A DNA stretch of 13,751 nucleotides from CAZHJA01 sp964532865 (lineage in GTDB: Bacteria; Patescibacteriota; Microgenomatia; UBA1406; GWC2-37-13). The position numbers were made by a program, and so were the translations under genes. Under the pieces are notes generated by a model. It made no database searches. It was not told the DNA's origin and was given only the letters and a program-made list of their open reading frames with translations. Positions 6,501-13,473 of this stretch are shown piece after piece. Location: positions 1 to 13,751 of the forward strand of contig CAZHJA010000021.1 in NCBI GenBank assembly GCA_964532865.1, in the 5' to 3' direction. The stretch's first letter is position 1, and each line of letters begins with the position of its first letter.

Positions 6501-7424
6501 TTATTTCTCAATGCTTTCAATCCTAACTCCTTGTGTATTATTTTTTACTCTAATTACTTCTCCTCCTGCTTTTTCAATTGCATTTTCAACATCTAAGCGC
6601 TTGTTTGGACTAACTAATGCAATCATGCAGTCTCCACCCCCAGCTCCTGATAATTTTGCTCCTAATGCCCCTTTTTTAAGTGAAAACTCAATCATTTTAT
6701 CAAGTCTTGGGATACTTACTCCAAGTTTTTGCAGTAAAGCATGGTTTTTATTCATAAGCTCTCCCAACTGATTATAATTTGCCTCTTCAATGCTTTTTCT
6801 TGCCTTGTTTACAATCTTTGTAATATCTGCAAAAATATTATGCATTTCTTTTTTTCTTGATTTAAAAGCTTCTGCTACTTTTCTTACATAAAATGGAGTA
6901 TCTGCTTTGAGCTTTGAATACCCTACAGCAAGAGAAAATGGTTTTGTATTTAAAGGCTGAATTGTTTTACCTGCTTTTTCAAAATATATTGTTTTTCCAA
7001 ATGTTGCAGCTGCAATATCAAATCCTGACCCCAACCCCTGAATTTTAATATTTACGTAATAGCTTAAATCAAATATTTCTCTTAATGAAAGATCTTTTTT
7101 AAATAATTTACTTAATGCTTTAAATGTTGCAACAGTAACAGCAGATGAAGAACCAAGCCCTACCCTATGGGAAAAATCTCCATTTGTTTTAATTTTTACA
7201 TTTTTTTTAATATTAAATCTGTCTTTAAAACATGCAATTGACTCTAAAACAAATCTGCTTTCTTTAACCTGTGGAGCAATTATCCTGTCTTCAATATCTT
7301 CAATTATCTCTGCTTTTAAATAAAGCCTTTTATCAACTGCCGTAACTATACAAGGATGACCATAAACTACTGCATGTTCTCCAAAAAGCATTAATTTTCC
7401 TGGTGCGGATACTTTTATTTTCAT
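6501..7424 (-). CDS. GHMP kinase, probably phosphomevalonate kinase
   Basis: The 307-residue GHMP kinase has KVSAPGKLMLFGEHAVVYG at 4-22, the ATP loop HRVGLGSSSAV at 86-96, GLGSGFDIAAATFG at 130-143 with the presumed catalytic Asp136, and KLSGAGGGDCMIAL at 257-270. The front looks like mevalonate kinase, but GSGFD-AAA and GAGGGDC are features I associate with phosphomevalonate kinase (Erg8 and bacterial MvaK2), whereas mevalonate kinases usually have PSGxDN. The gene before it carries the mevalonate-kinase version and the gene after it is the diphosphomevalonate decarboxylase, so a phosphomevalonate kinase is the missing step between them. A second mevalonate kinase or a mevalonate 3-kinase remains possible. 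It lies 3 bases after the upstream gene and has a good Shine-Dalgarno. The cysteine of GGGDC is Cys266. Confidence 0.7.
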   Translation of the reverse strand: MKIKVSAPGKLMLFGEHAVVYGHPCIVTAVDKRLYLKAEIIEDIEDRIIAPQVKESRFVLESIACFKDRFNIKKNVKIKTNGDFSHRVGLGSSSAVTVATFKALSKLFKKDLSLREIFDLSYYVNIKIQGLGSGFDIAAATFGKTIYFEKAGKTIQPLNTKPFSLAVGYSKLKADTPFYVRKVAEAFKSRKKEMHNIFADITKIVNKARKSIEEANYNQLGELMNKNHALLQKLGVSIPRLDKMIEFSLKKGALGAKLSGAGGGDCMIALVSPNKRLDVENAIEKAGGEVIRVKNNTQGVRIESIEK

Positions 7425-7427
7425 AAA

Positions 7428-8369
7428 TTATTCCTTTCTTAAACCCTTAAAGTCTTGTTTAAAATTATAATAACAAATATTGTTTTTTGCTAAGTATTTT
7501 TCCAAGGCTTTATTATTTTCACTTAAAAATAATATAAAACCCGAGCCCTTTTTCTTTCCTCCAGCTCCAGTTATTTTTCCTATTCCAAAACTTTTTAAGC
7601 TTTTTAATAATCTTTTAGTTTTATCTGAAACAACTCCAAGGTCTTCAAGTATTATCTGATTTTCTAATATATTTTTTTTGAGAAAATCAATGTCTTGTTT
7701 TAAGATTGAAATAAGAATTCTCTTTGTTATTTTTTCAGCTTTATTTAATAAATCTTCTATTTTTTCTATATCTTTACAATACAGCTTACGTACATTTTCA
7801 ACCATATCTACAGTTTTTTCTTTTGGAGCTCCTGAATCAATAAGATAAAGCTTTGCTTCAATCTTTTTTGGAAACTTAAAATTAAGCTCTGAAATATTTT
7901 TTAGAAATTCAAATTCTTTTCTATAATACAATAAGCCTCCAAAACAAGAAATGCTGTTGTCAACGCCTGAAGGGTCTTTATGAAAATGTTTTTCAGCCAA
8001 ATACGCTAAATTATTAATAATCTCTTTTTTATTCTCATAGTTTTTATTGGTAAAAAACTCAAGAAACGAAGCAACCGCAGCAACAGAAAAAGCGGCAGAT
8101 GACCCCAATCCTCTTCCTATTGGAATATTTGATTTAACCTTATATAAAAAAGATTTATTATTAAACTTTATGTTATTTTCCTTTAAGTACTTTTTAACAA
8201 TTTTTGAAATAATCAAAGTGTTTTTATCTTTTGAAGTTATATTACTTTCCCAAACAGAAAATTTAAGTTCTAAATCTAAAGCACAAACAAGAGCTGGTTT
8301 TCCATAAACAACTGAGTGTTCTCCTGAGATAATTACTTTTGCTGGTGCAAAATATGATATTTTTTTCAT
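7428..8369 (-). CDS. mvk: Mevalonate kinase
   Basis: The 313-residue GHMP kinase should phosphorylate mevalonate to mevalonate 5-phosphate. Motifs: FAPAKVIISGEHSVVYGKPA at 7-26 (Lys11, Glu17-His18), ATP loop IPIGRGLGSSAA at 82-93, KDPSGVDNSISCFGG at 131-145 with catalytic Asp137 in the mevalonate-kinase form PSGVDN, and KITGAGGKKKGSGFILF at 265-281. The third motif is odd: the usual glycine run GAGGGGC is replaced by GAGGKKKGSG, with three lysines and no cysteine. The body is very lysine- and asparagine-rich, matching its low G+C (11-15 per 60 bases in sampled lines). The ATG overlaps the stop of the DUF35 gene as ATGA, so it is translationally coupled to it. It is most likely mevalonate kinase because of PSGVDN; a swapped role with the next kinase is possible. 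Confidence 0.85.
   Translation of the reverse strand: MKKISYFAPAKVIISGEHSVVYGKPALVCALDLELKFSVWESNITSKDKNTLIISKIVKKYLKENNIKFNNKSFLYKVKSNIPIGRGLGSSAAFSVAAVASFLEFFTNKNYENKKEIINNLAYLAEKHFHKDPSGVDNSISCFGGLLYYRKEFEFLKNISELNFKFPKKIEAKLYLIDSGAPKEKTVDMVENVRKLYCKDIEKIEDLLNKAEKITKRILISILKQDIDFLKKNILENQIILEDLGVVSDKTKRLLKSLKSFGIGKITGAGGKKKGSGFILFLSENNKALEKYLAKNNICYYNFKQDFKGLRKE
7432..7439 (-). promoter_or_regulatory. Strong Shine-Dalgarno for the phosphomevalonate kinase gene
   Basis: AGAAAGGA on the minus strand lies 7 bases before the ATG at 7424 and overlaps the last codons of the upstream kinase. It is one of the few clear ribosome sites in the window and supports both the start choice and a bacterial-like anti-Shine-Dalgarno. 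Confidence 0.65.
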
Positions 8370-8665
8370 ATTAGCTTAAATTTTAATCCATATATAATAA
8401 CATCTTCTTTTCCCACTTCTTTTAATTTTCTTAATATACCAATTACTCTTTTTCCAATTCTCATATCTTTTTTTTCATAATTGACAAGCTGCCCAACTGC
8501 TTGATTTCCATTTTCAAACTCAACTAAAATAACACAATATGGTACCTGTTTTATAAACGCTGTTGGGGATATGTGAATAACTGTCCATGTTAATATTTTT
8601 CCTTTTTTTCCTAATTTGTCTTTAATTTCTTTTTGTCTTCTCCAAAGCTTTATAGGACTTATCAT
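8366..8665 (-). CDS. DUF35 OB-fold protein lacking the zinc ribbon
   Basis: The 99-residue protein belongs to the DUF35/OB-fold family that bridges acetoacetyl-CoA thiolase and HMG-CoA synthase in archaea, where the complex shares one CoA site and passes on acetoacetyl-CoA. The family start SPIKLWRRQKEIKDKLG (3-19) and the OB-fold strands are present: GKILTWTVIHISP at 22-34, YCVILVEFENG at 43-53, VGQLVNY at 57-63, IGKRV at 70-74 and the closing IYGLKFK at 91-97. Archaeal members usually have about 130 residues, with a four-cysteine zinc ribbon between the N-terminal helix and the first strand. Here that block is absent: the helix runs straight into the OB fold and the only cysteine is Cys44. 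It overlaps the thiolase stop and the kinase start, both as ATGA, and has AGGA 8 bases before its ATG. The genomic position makes the family call firm. Confidence 0.88.
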   Translation of the reverse strand: MISPIKLWRRQKEIKDKLGKKGKILTWTVIHISPTAFIKQVPYCVILVEFENGNQAVGQLVNYEKKDMRIGKRVIGILRKLKEVGKEDVIIYGLKFKLI

Positions 8666-9819
8666 GACTTTTTTCCTAAAATAGTAACTACTGCTGTTCC
8701 TCCAGATCCTCCAATATTATGAGCTAATCCATACTTTAAGTTTTTTACCTGCCTATTTTGTGCCTGATTTGTAAGCTGTAAAAATATTTCTCCTATTTGT
8801 TTTACTCCAGTTGCCCCAACTGGATGACCTGCAGATTTCAAACCTCCTGATGTGTTTACAATAGGCTTTGAATTTGACCCAAGCATTGTTAAACCATAAG
8901 TTATTAATTTTCCACCTTTCCCTTTTTTCCAAAATCCAAGATCCTCCATTGCGAGTATTTCTGCAATACTAAAGCAGTCATGAACCTCTGCAACATTAAT
9001 ATCTTTTCTTTTTAATTTGGCTTTTTTAAAAGCTTTGTCTGCCGCAATTTTTGTTGACTCAAGTTCATATATTTTTTTTCTTTTTTTTAAGGAAATTGTA
9101 TCTGTTGCTGTTTCACAGGAAAGCACAGAAACTGAATGTTTTGCTTTTTTAATAAGGCTTTTATCTGACGTAAGAATAAGAGAACAAGCTCCATCAGAAA
9201 TTGGAGAACAATCAAATATTTTTAAAGGGTCTGCAATATATGGGCTTTCTAATATATTTCTTATTGTTACTTTTTTTTGAAAATGAGCCTGTTTATTTAA
9301 GCTCCCATGAAAATGATTTTTAAATGAAACATAAGCTAAGCTTTTTTCTCCATAACCATATTTCTTCATATATGCTTTTGCCATCATCGCATAAGCTCCG
9401 GGAAATGTTAATCCAGCTGCCTGCTCTTCTCCAGATAATGCTCCAAGTAATGCATTTGTGATTTCCTGCACTGGATAATCAGTCATTTTTTCTGCACCTA
9501 TTACAAGAACTGTTTTTCCTGATTTTGAATTAAGATATTGATTTGCCAGGTGAAATGCAATACTGCCTGATGCACATGCAGATTCAACTCGAAATACAGG
9601 AATATTTACTTTTAATATTTCAGCAATTTTAGATGAGCTGTGAAGATTATTTTCAAGAATGCCTGCTAGCATATTTCCAAAAAATACTGCATCAATCTGT
9701 CTTTTTTCTATACATGCACTCTTAAACACTCCTTGTATTGACTCTTTTACTAAATCAAAAAGCGACTTATCCCATAACTCTCCAAAACAAGTTGTATAAT
9801 AACCTATTATTGAATTCAT
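8662..9819 (-). CDS. Archaeal-type acetyl-CoA acetyltransferase (thiolase)
   Basis: The 385-residue thiolase should condense two acetyl-CoA to acetoacetyl-CoA, the first step of the pathway. The nucleophile is Cys82 in RVESACASG (78-85 and on). Other landmarks are GAEKMTDYP at 108-116, the EVHDCFS block at 278-284 (His280), SGGLKSAGHPVGATG at 324-338 with His332, and the C-terminal HNIGGSGGTA at 367-376. The EVHDCFS and HNIGGSGG blocks are those of the archaeal/SCP2-type thiolases encoded beside HMG-CoA synthase, not of the classical bacterial PhaA/AtoB type, which ends with a cysteine-containing loop. Thermodynamically this step is unfavourable, which is why the archaeal enzyme works in complex with HMG-CoA synthase and DUF35. 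All three genes are adjacent here and overlap by four bases, as expected for subunits made together. Confidence 0.94.
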   Translation of the reverse strand: MNSIIGYYTTCFGELWDKSLFDLVKESIQGVFKSACIEKRQIDAVFFGNMLAGILENNLHSSSKIAEILKVNIPVFRVESACASGSIAFHLANQYLNSKSGKTVLVIGAEKMTDYPVQEITNALLGALSGEEQAAGLTFPGAYAMMAKAYMKKYGYGEKSLAYVSFKNHFHGSLNKQAHFQKKVTIRNILESPYIADPLKIFDCSPISDGACSLILTSDKSLIKKAKHSVSVLSCETATDTISLKKRKKIYELESTKIAADKAFKKAKLKRKDINVAEVHDCFSIAEILAMEDLGFWKKGKGGKLITYGLTMLGSNSKPIVNTSGGLKSAGHPVGATGVKQIGEIFLQLTNQAQNRQVKNLKYGLAHNIGGSGGTAVVTILGKKS

Positions 9820-10838
9820 ACAGCATTCATATATTTTAAATATGTTGTGTAATTAATATATTTTTTATCTTTTAATTTTGATTTAAAATCTTTTCTTCTT
9901 TTTTTTAAATTCTTTGTTACTTTAAGAACAAATGCATCAGATCCTGCTCCAGAGCCATATGAGGCTAAGAATATCAAGTCTCCTTCACATGCTGTTTCAA
10001 GCACAGACATGAGTCCCATTAAAGATGAGGCGGTATATGAATTACCTAGATATGAAACAATTAATGATTTTTCTATTTGTGATTTCTTAAAACCTAAACT
10101 TTGTGCAATTTGAATAGGATATTTTCCATTTGGCATATGAAATACTGCATGTTTAAAATCTTCAGGATGTAATTTTTGTTTTTTCAATAAGCTTTGGGTA
10201 GATTTCTCAATATGATAAAAGTATGATGGTTTTCCAGTAAATCTTCCACCATGAGAAGGATAACGAATCCCTTCCCTTCTCCAAAAGTCAGGAGTATCTG
10301 TTGAAAACGATTCAAAATCAACAATTTCAAGAATAATATCGGTTTTCCCTAAAAGAAGTGTTACTGAACCTGAAGCCGCAGTATATTCTAAAGCATCATG
10401 AGGTTTTGCTGTTGCTTTATCAGAAGCACAAACTAATACATATTCTGCCATGTTTGATTTTAATAAGCCAATGGATGATATTATTGCGCCTGTTGCTGCC
10501 TTGCATGCAAATTGAGTATCATATGCTAAATAATTATTATCCAGGCCCAATAAATCACCTAATATTGTTGAAGAAGGATTTACAGCATATGAGGGGGATT
10601 CTGTACCAAAAAATAATGCCTTTATCTTACTTCTTTTTATCTTCACATCTAAAAGGGCATGACACGCTGACTCATATGCCATTGTTAAAGAGTCTTCGTC
10701 TATTCCAGAAACTGCCTTCTCATGCATATTTAATGATTTTTGAATAGATAAGGCCTTTTTATTCCACATATCTGCAATCTCCTTTATTGTTATTCTAAAG
10801 GAGGGGATATAATAGCCGTATGATACAATTCCTGACAT
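9816..10838 (-). CDS. Archaeal-type hydroxymethylglutaryl-CoA synthase
   Basis: The 340-residue enzyme condenses acetyl-CoA with acetoacetyl-CoA to HMG-CoA. The Glu-Cys-His triad can be placed: Glu80 in FFGTESPSYAVNP, Cys112 in FACKAATGA and His234 in FHMPNGKYP. YGSGAGSDAF at 294-303 is the family's closing motif, and the C-terminal YINYTTYLKY stretch is as in archaeal members. Length fits the compact archaeal form (about 345-350), not the larger eukaryotic or Gram-positive forms (about 390-500). It starts 2 bases after the reductase stop with a clear Shine-Dalgarno, and its stop overlaps the thiolase ATG as ATGA. Together with thiolase and DUF35 it probably forms the channelling complex known from methanogens. 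Confidence 0.95.
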   Translation of the reverse strand: MSGIVSYGYYIPSFRITIKEIADMWNKKALSIQKSLNMHEKAVSGIDEDSLTMAYESACHALLDVKIKRSKIKALFFGTESPSYAVNPSSTILGDLLGLDNNYLAYDTQFACKAATGAIISSIGLLKSNMAEYVLVCASDKATAKPHDALEYTAASGSVTLLLGKTDIILEIVDFESFSTDTPDFWRREGIRYPSHGGRFTGKPSYFYHIEKSTQSLLKKQKLHPEDFKHAVFHMPNGKYPIQIAQSLGFKKSQIEKSLIVSYLGNSYTASSLMGLMSVLETACEGDLIFLASYGSGAGSDAFVLKVTKNLKKRRKDFKSKLKDKKYINYTTYLKYMNAV

Positions 10839-10840
10839 AT

Positions 10841-11962
10841 TTATCTTCCTAATTTCTCATGAATTCTTGCTAATGACCCTTCTGCTAAAGAAGCTAAAAG
10901 AGAAAGTTCTCCTGCAAGTACCGCACCTGCCAATACTTCTGCAAGTTCAATTGATGATTTAACTTTAATAATTGATAATGCCTCTCTTTGGGTTTTTAAT
11001 TTTGTTCCTCCACCAATAATTCCCAATAATACAGATGGAAGGCTTACTGAGATATATAAATCATTATTATCTAAAATATTTACTGTTGTTATTCCCAAAC
11101 TTCCTTCAACAACATGAGCAATATCTTGTCCTGTTGCAACAAATAAAGCTGCACATATATTTGCATAATGAGCATTAAAACCCAATGACCCGCTTATTGC
11201 GGATCCTATCATACACTTACTTATCCACACGTTATACACATCTTTTGCAGTTGTTTTTAATACTTTTTTTACAATATCTTTTTTTATTACAGCTTCAGCC
11301 TCAACACTAAAGCCTCTTTTATTTATTACATTAAGCCACGCAGGTTTCTTATCAATGTCATAGTTGCCTGCAATAGAAATACATTTTATCTTTGCCTTTT
11401 TCTCAATTATATTTATAATTTCTTGTGTAGCAATAGTTGCCATATTCATACCCATAGCGTCAGAAGTATCATAATATATACGAAGATAAATATAGTTTCC
11501 ACAGCTTGTATTTTCAATTTTAATTACTTTCAAATGATTTGACGAGCTTTCTGCTTTTTTTGCAAGCATTGCTCTATTACTTTCAAGCCATTTAATAAAT
11601 CTATGCTTTTGATTAAGAGATTTAATAAAAAAAACAGGTCCGCGTGTTATTCCAACTCTCAAAGCACATACTTGACAGCCTTTTGATAAAGAAATTGCCT
11701 TTGTTCCTCTTTGGACAGATGCAACAAGTGCTCCTTCTGTTGTTGCAAGAGGAATAAAATATTTCCTCTTTGCATGATTTCCTTTAATATCTATTGGTCC
11801 TGCAACTCCTAAAGGAATAGAAATACCACCAAGAAGATTTTCGCAATGAACATGTTTTTCATTATCAATAAAAGCCTTTTTAATATCTGAAAGGTTTGTG
11901 TTTAGTTTTTTTTTAATAAAATCTCTTCTGTCTTTTGCAGTTTTATAATCAGTAATCCCCAT
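10841..11962 (-). CDS. hmgA: HMG-CoA reductase, class I, soluble archaeal-like form
   Basis: The 373-residue enzyme reduces HMG-CoA to mevalonate with a nicotinamide cofactor. Catalytic residues are all present: Glu76 in TTEGALVAS, Lys205 in NYDIDKKPAW, Asp280 in ATGQDIAHVVEGS and His368 in LARIHEK. ENLLGGISIPLGVAGP at 41-56, the cofactor loop DAMGMN at 168-173 and IGGGTKLKTQREAL at 316-329 complete the class I signature. There is no N-terminal membrane domain, as in archaea. GFNAHYAN (261-268) followed by GQDIAHVVEGS is close to archaeal members. The conserved GH of the GHLV motif near the C-terminus is GS here (362-363), though the catalytic His is kept. It is the first gene of the mevalonate operon, after a 72-base gap. 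No Shine-Dalgarno precedes the ATG. Class I members usually prefer NADPH, but I cannot settle cofactor choice here. Confidence 0.96.
   Translation of the reverse strand: MGITDYKTAKDRRDFIKKKLNTNLSDIKKAFIDNEKHVHCENLLGGISIPLGVAGPIDIKGNHAKRKYFIPLATTEGALVASVQRGTKAISLSKGCQVCALRVGITRGPVFFIKSLNQKHRFIKWLESNRAMLAKKAESSSNHLKVIKIENTSCGNYIYLRIYYDTSDAMGMNMATIATQEIINIIEKKAKIKCISIAGNYDIDKKPAWLNVINKRGFSVEAEAVIKKDIVKKVLKTTAKDVYNVWISKCMIGSAISGSLGFNAHYANICAALFVATGQDIAHVVEGSLGITTVNILDNNDLYISVSLPSVLLGIIGGGTKLKTQREALSIIKVKSSIELAEVLAGAVLAGELSLLASLAEGSLARIHEKLGR
10844..10850 (-). promoter_or_regulatory. Shine-Dalgarno for HMG-CoA synthase
   Basis: AGGAAGA on the minus strand lies 5 bases before the ATG at 10838, inside the end of the reductase gene. 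It fixes the synthase start. Confidence 0.6.
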
Positions 11963-12034
11963 TAATATTGTAGTCGAAAGATATTAATAAATCATTTATA
12001 TAAAATATTATTAGAAGAAGATATAAAAAAAATA
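11963..12034 (-). promoter_or_regulatory. Probable promoter region of the mevalonate operon
   Basis: This 72-base gap follows a terminator-like hairpin and precedes hmgA. On the minus strand, TACAAT (11967-11972) ends 4 bases before the ATG, which would give a leaderless message. Further up, a TTTTATATAAAT block (11994-12005) lies about 33 bases before the ATG, at a distance that would also suit an archaeal-style TATA box. No -35 consensus and no Shine-Dalgarno are present. The region is almost pure A/T, so individual motifs are weak evidence. Confidence 0.4.
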
Positions 12035-12058
12035 CTATGTACTTTTAGTAAGTATTTT
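12025..12058 (-). terminator. Rho-independent-like terminator after the aminotransferase gene
   Basis: On the minus strand AAAATACT (from 12058) pairs perfectly with AGTATTTT (ending at 12029), an 8-bp stem. The loop can form an inner TACT/AGTA hairpin. The 3' arm runs into a stretch of eight T residues ending at 12025. The aminotransferase stop TAG (12035-12037) lies inside the 3' arm. The stem is AT-only apart from two pairs, so it is weak by E. coli standards but plausible in a genome this AT-rich. Confidence 0.5.
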
Positions 12059-12865
12059 AAACTCATCCATTATCTTTTTTGTAATACTTCCTGCCTTTCC
12101 ATTTCCTATTACTAAATTATTTACTTTTACAACAGGCATAATCTCTTTATTTGTAGATGTTAAAAAAGCTTCATCTGATTGTTTTAAATCATTAAAACAA
12201 ATGCTTTTTTCAATGATTCGTATTTTTAATTTTCTTATTATCTCTAAAACTACTTGTCTTGTAACACCAGATAATATGTCTTTTTTTGGTGTAATAACTT
12301 TATTTTTAATAACAATAAAAAAATTACTTGTAGTTCCTTCATAAATTCTTTTTTTATCATCAATATATATAGCTTCAATTGCATTTTTACGCTTAGCTTG
12401 CTGAATAGCCATTACGCCAGTTAAATAATTTAAGGATTTTGTATTAGCAAATTCTCTTTTATGAAGATAAGTTATTACTTTTACTCCTTTTAAGTAATGT
12501 TGTTTTGGATATTTTAAAGCTAAAGAAAATAACACCATAATTGTCGGATTACCTGGAGTTATTATATCTTCACTAACTCCCCCAGACGCGACAATACGAA
12601 TATTTGTTTCTTTAAAATTATTCTTTTTAATTCCTTTTAATACAATGCTTTTTAATTGAGACTTCGTTAGTCTTATTTTAATTCCAAGTACATAAGCTGA
12701 ATTAAAAAATCTGTCAATATGATCATTAAGTCTGAAGGGCTTATTATCATATGTTCTTAAATAATCAAAAATGCCAAATCCACGCATTACAGAAAGATCA
12801 AGTGCTGATATTTTAAGATTCTTTTCATCAAGCCAAGTATTGTTAAAATAGTTTAATGATTTCAT
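12035..12865 (-). CDS. Class IV PLP aminotransferase (branched-chain / D-amino acid type)
   Basis: The 276-residue protein belongs to fold-type IV PLP enzymes (branched-chain aminotransferase IlvE, D-amino acid aminotransferase, aminodeoxychorismate lyase PabC). The Schiff-base lysine is Lys143 in NTKSLNYL; YEGTTSNFF at 175-183 carries the conserved Glu176 that contacts the pyridine nitrogen; SGVTRQ at 199-204 binds the phosphate; TSTNKEIMPV at 237-246 is the usual T-x-KE-PV block. The N-terminal RGFGIFDYLRTY at 28-39 is the family's substrate-side segment. Which of the three activities it has cannot be decided by eye. Nothing else for branched-chain amino acid or folate synthesis is present, so a D-amino acid or salvage role is possible. 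Its ATG overlaps the Yip1-like stop as ATGA, and it is followed by a terminator-like hairpin, so it belongs to the upstream operon and not to the mevalonate genes. Confidence 0.9.
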   Translation of the reverse strand: MKSLNYFNNTWLDEKNLKISALDLSVMRGFGIFDYLRTYDNKPFRLNDHIDRFFNSAYVLGIKIRLTKSQLKSIVLKGIKKNNFKETNIRIVASGGVSEDIITPGNPTIMVLFSLALKYPKQHYLKGVKVITYLHKREFANTKSLNYLTGVMAIQQAKRKNAIEAIYIDDKKRIYEGTTSNFFIVIKNKVITPKKDILSGVTRQVVLEIIRKLKIRIIEKSICFNDLKQSDEAFLTSTNKEIMPVVKVNNLVIGNGKAGSITKKIMDEFKILTKST

Positions 12866-13473
12866 AAAAATGGGATTTTAAATAATTTAAAATAATATAA
12901 AGCGTAAGAATATGGAATAATTAAAAACAAATATGCAATCATCATAAATGTAATTTTGTAAAAGCTAAGCTTTGATGAAAATCTAACTGCCAAGTAAAAA
13001 AGAATTACTCTCCAGACTAATATACTTATTGAAAAAGCAATAAAAAAAATACTAAATCCTTTTCCTAAAAATGACATTGTTCTTGGTGGAGGAAGAATAA
13101 TATACAACCATGAATTTAATAGAAACCATAGGTATGTTGGGAAAAGGCTATATGTAAATGTAAAAAGAAATGCTTTAAATTTAAGATTTTTTGTAAAAAA
13201 ACTTGATAAGAAAAAAAAGAAAAAGCAGGTAAAGATAAGCTGAATTAAAAATATTGAAAATAATGGAATTGAAGAAAATCTTCCATATTTTACAATTTCT
13301 GAAAACCTAAAATAAATAAAAATAAGTGTTAAGATAATAAATATTTGAACATAATCTTTCTCCTTGCTTATTTTCCTCATTGTTTTATAAGGGATAAAAA
13401 TAAGCTGAAAGTACCTTTTAAAAACAATAATTAAAGATGTAAGAAAACCTGCAATAATATCTTTAAAATCCAT
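12862..13473 (-). CDS. Yip1-like multi-pass membrane protein
   Basis: The 203-residue protein has about five hydrophobic segments, near 41-57, 68-94, 101-127, 138-165 and 172-195. They follow an amphipathic N-terminus with IPYKTMRKISKEKDY (27-41), a P-x-x-T-M-x-x-I segment resembling the start of Yip1-domain proteins. This five-helix pattern is frequent in small bacterial and archaeal genomes, where its function is unknown; eukaryotic Yip1 works in vesicle traffic. It overlaps the upstream 77-residue gene by 11 bases and the downstream aminotransferase by 4 bases, so all three are probably co-translated. No Shine-Dalgarno is seen before ATG 13473. The assignment to Yip1 is by topology and the short motif only. 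Confidence 0.6.
   Translation of the reverse strand: MDFKDIIAGFLTSLIIVFKRYFQLIFIPYKTMRKISKEKDYVQIFIILTLIFIYFRFSEIVKYGRFSSIPLFSIFLIQLIFTCFFFFFLSSFFTKNLKFKAFLFTFTYSLFPTYLWFLLNSWLYIILPPPRTMSFLGKGFSIFFIAFSISILVWRVILFYLAVRFSSKLSFYKITFMMIAYLFLIIPYSYALYYFKLFKIPFL

Noticed and set aside
6481..6771. A 96-residue hydrophobic plus-strand frame that looks like a membrane protein
   Set aside because: It is antisense to the C-terminal part of the phosphomevalonate-kinase-like gene; its Pro/Phe/Ser pattern is the complement of Gly/Lys/Ala codons.
8047..8307. An 86-residue plus-strand frame
   Set aside because: It is antisense to the N-terminal half of the mevalonate kinase gene, which carries intact GHMP motifs.
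8366..8665. Frameshift or wrong start as the reason for the missing zinc ribbon in DUF35
   Set aside because: The N-terminal family helix and the OB fold are both present in one frame with only a few residues between them, so there is no DNA in which the missing block could lie.
10358..10747. A 129-residue open frame on the plus strand
   Set aside because: It lies antisense inside the HMG-CoA synthase gene, whose motifs are certain. The translation is a random-looking Leu/His/Ile mix with no domain, as expected from a shadow frame.
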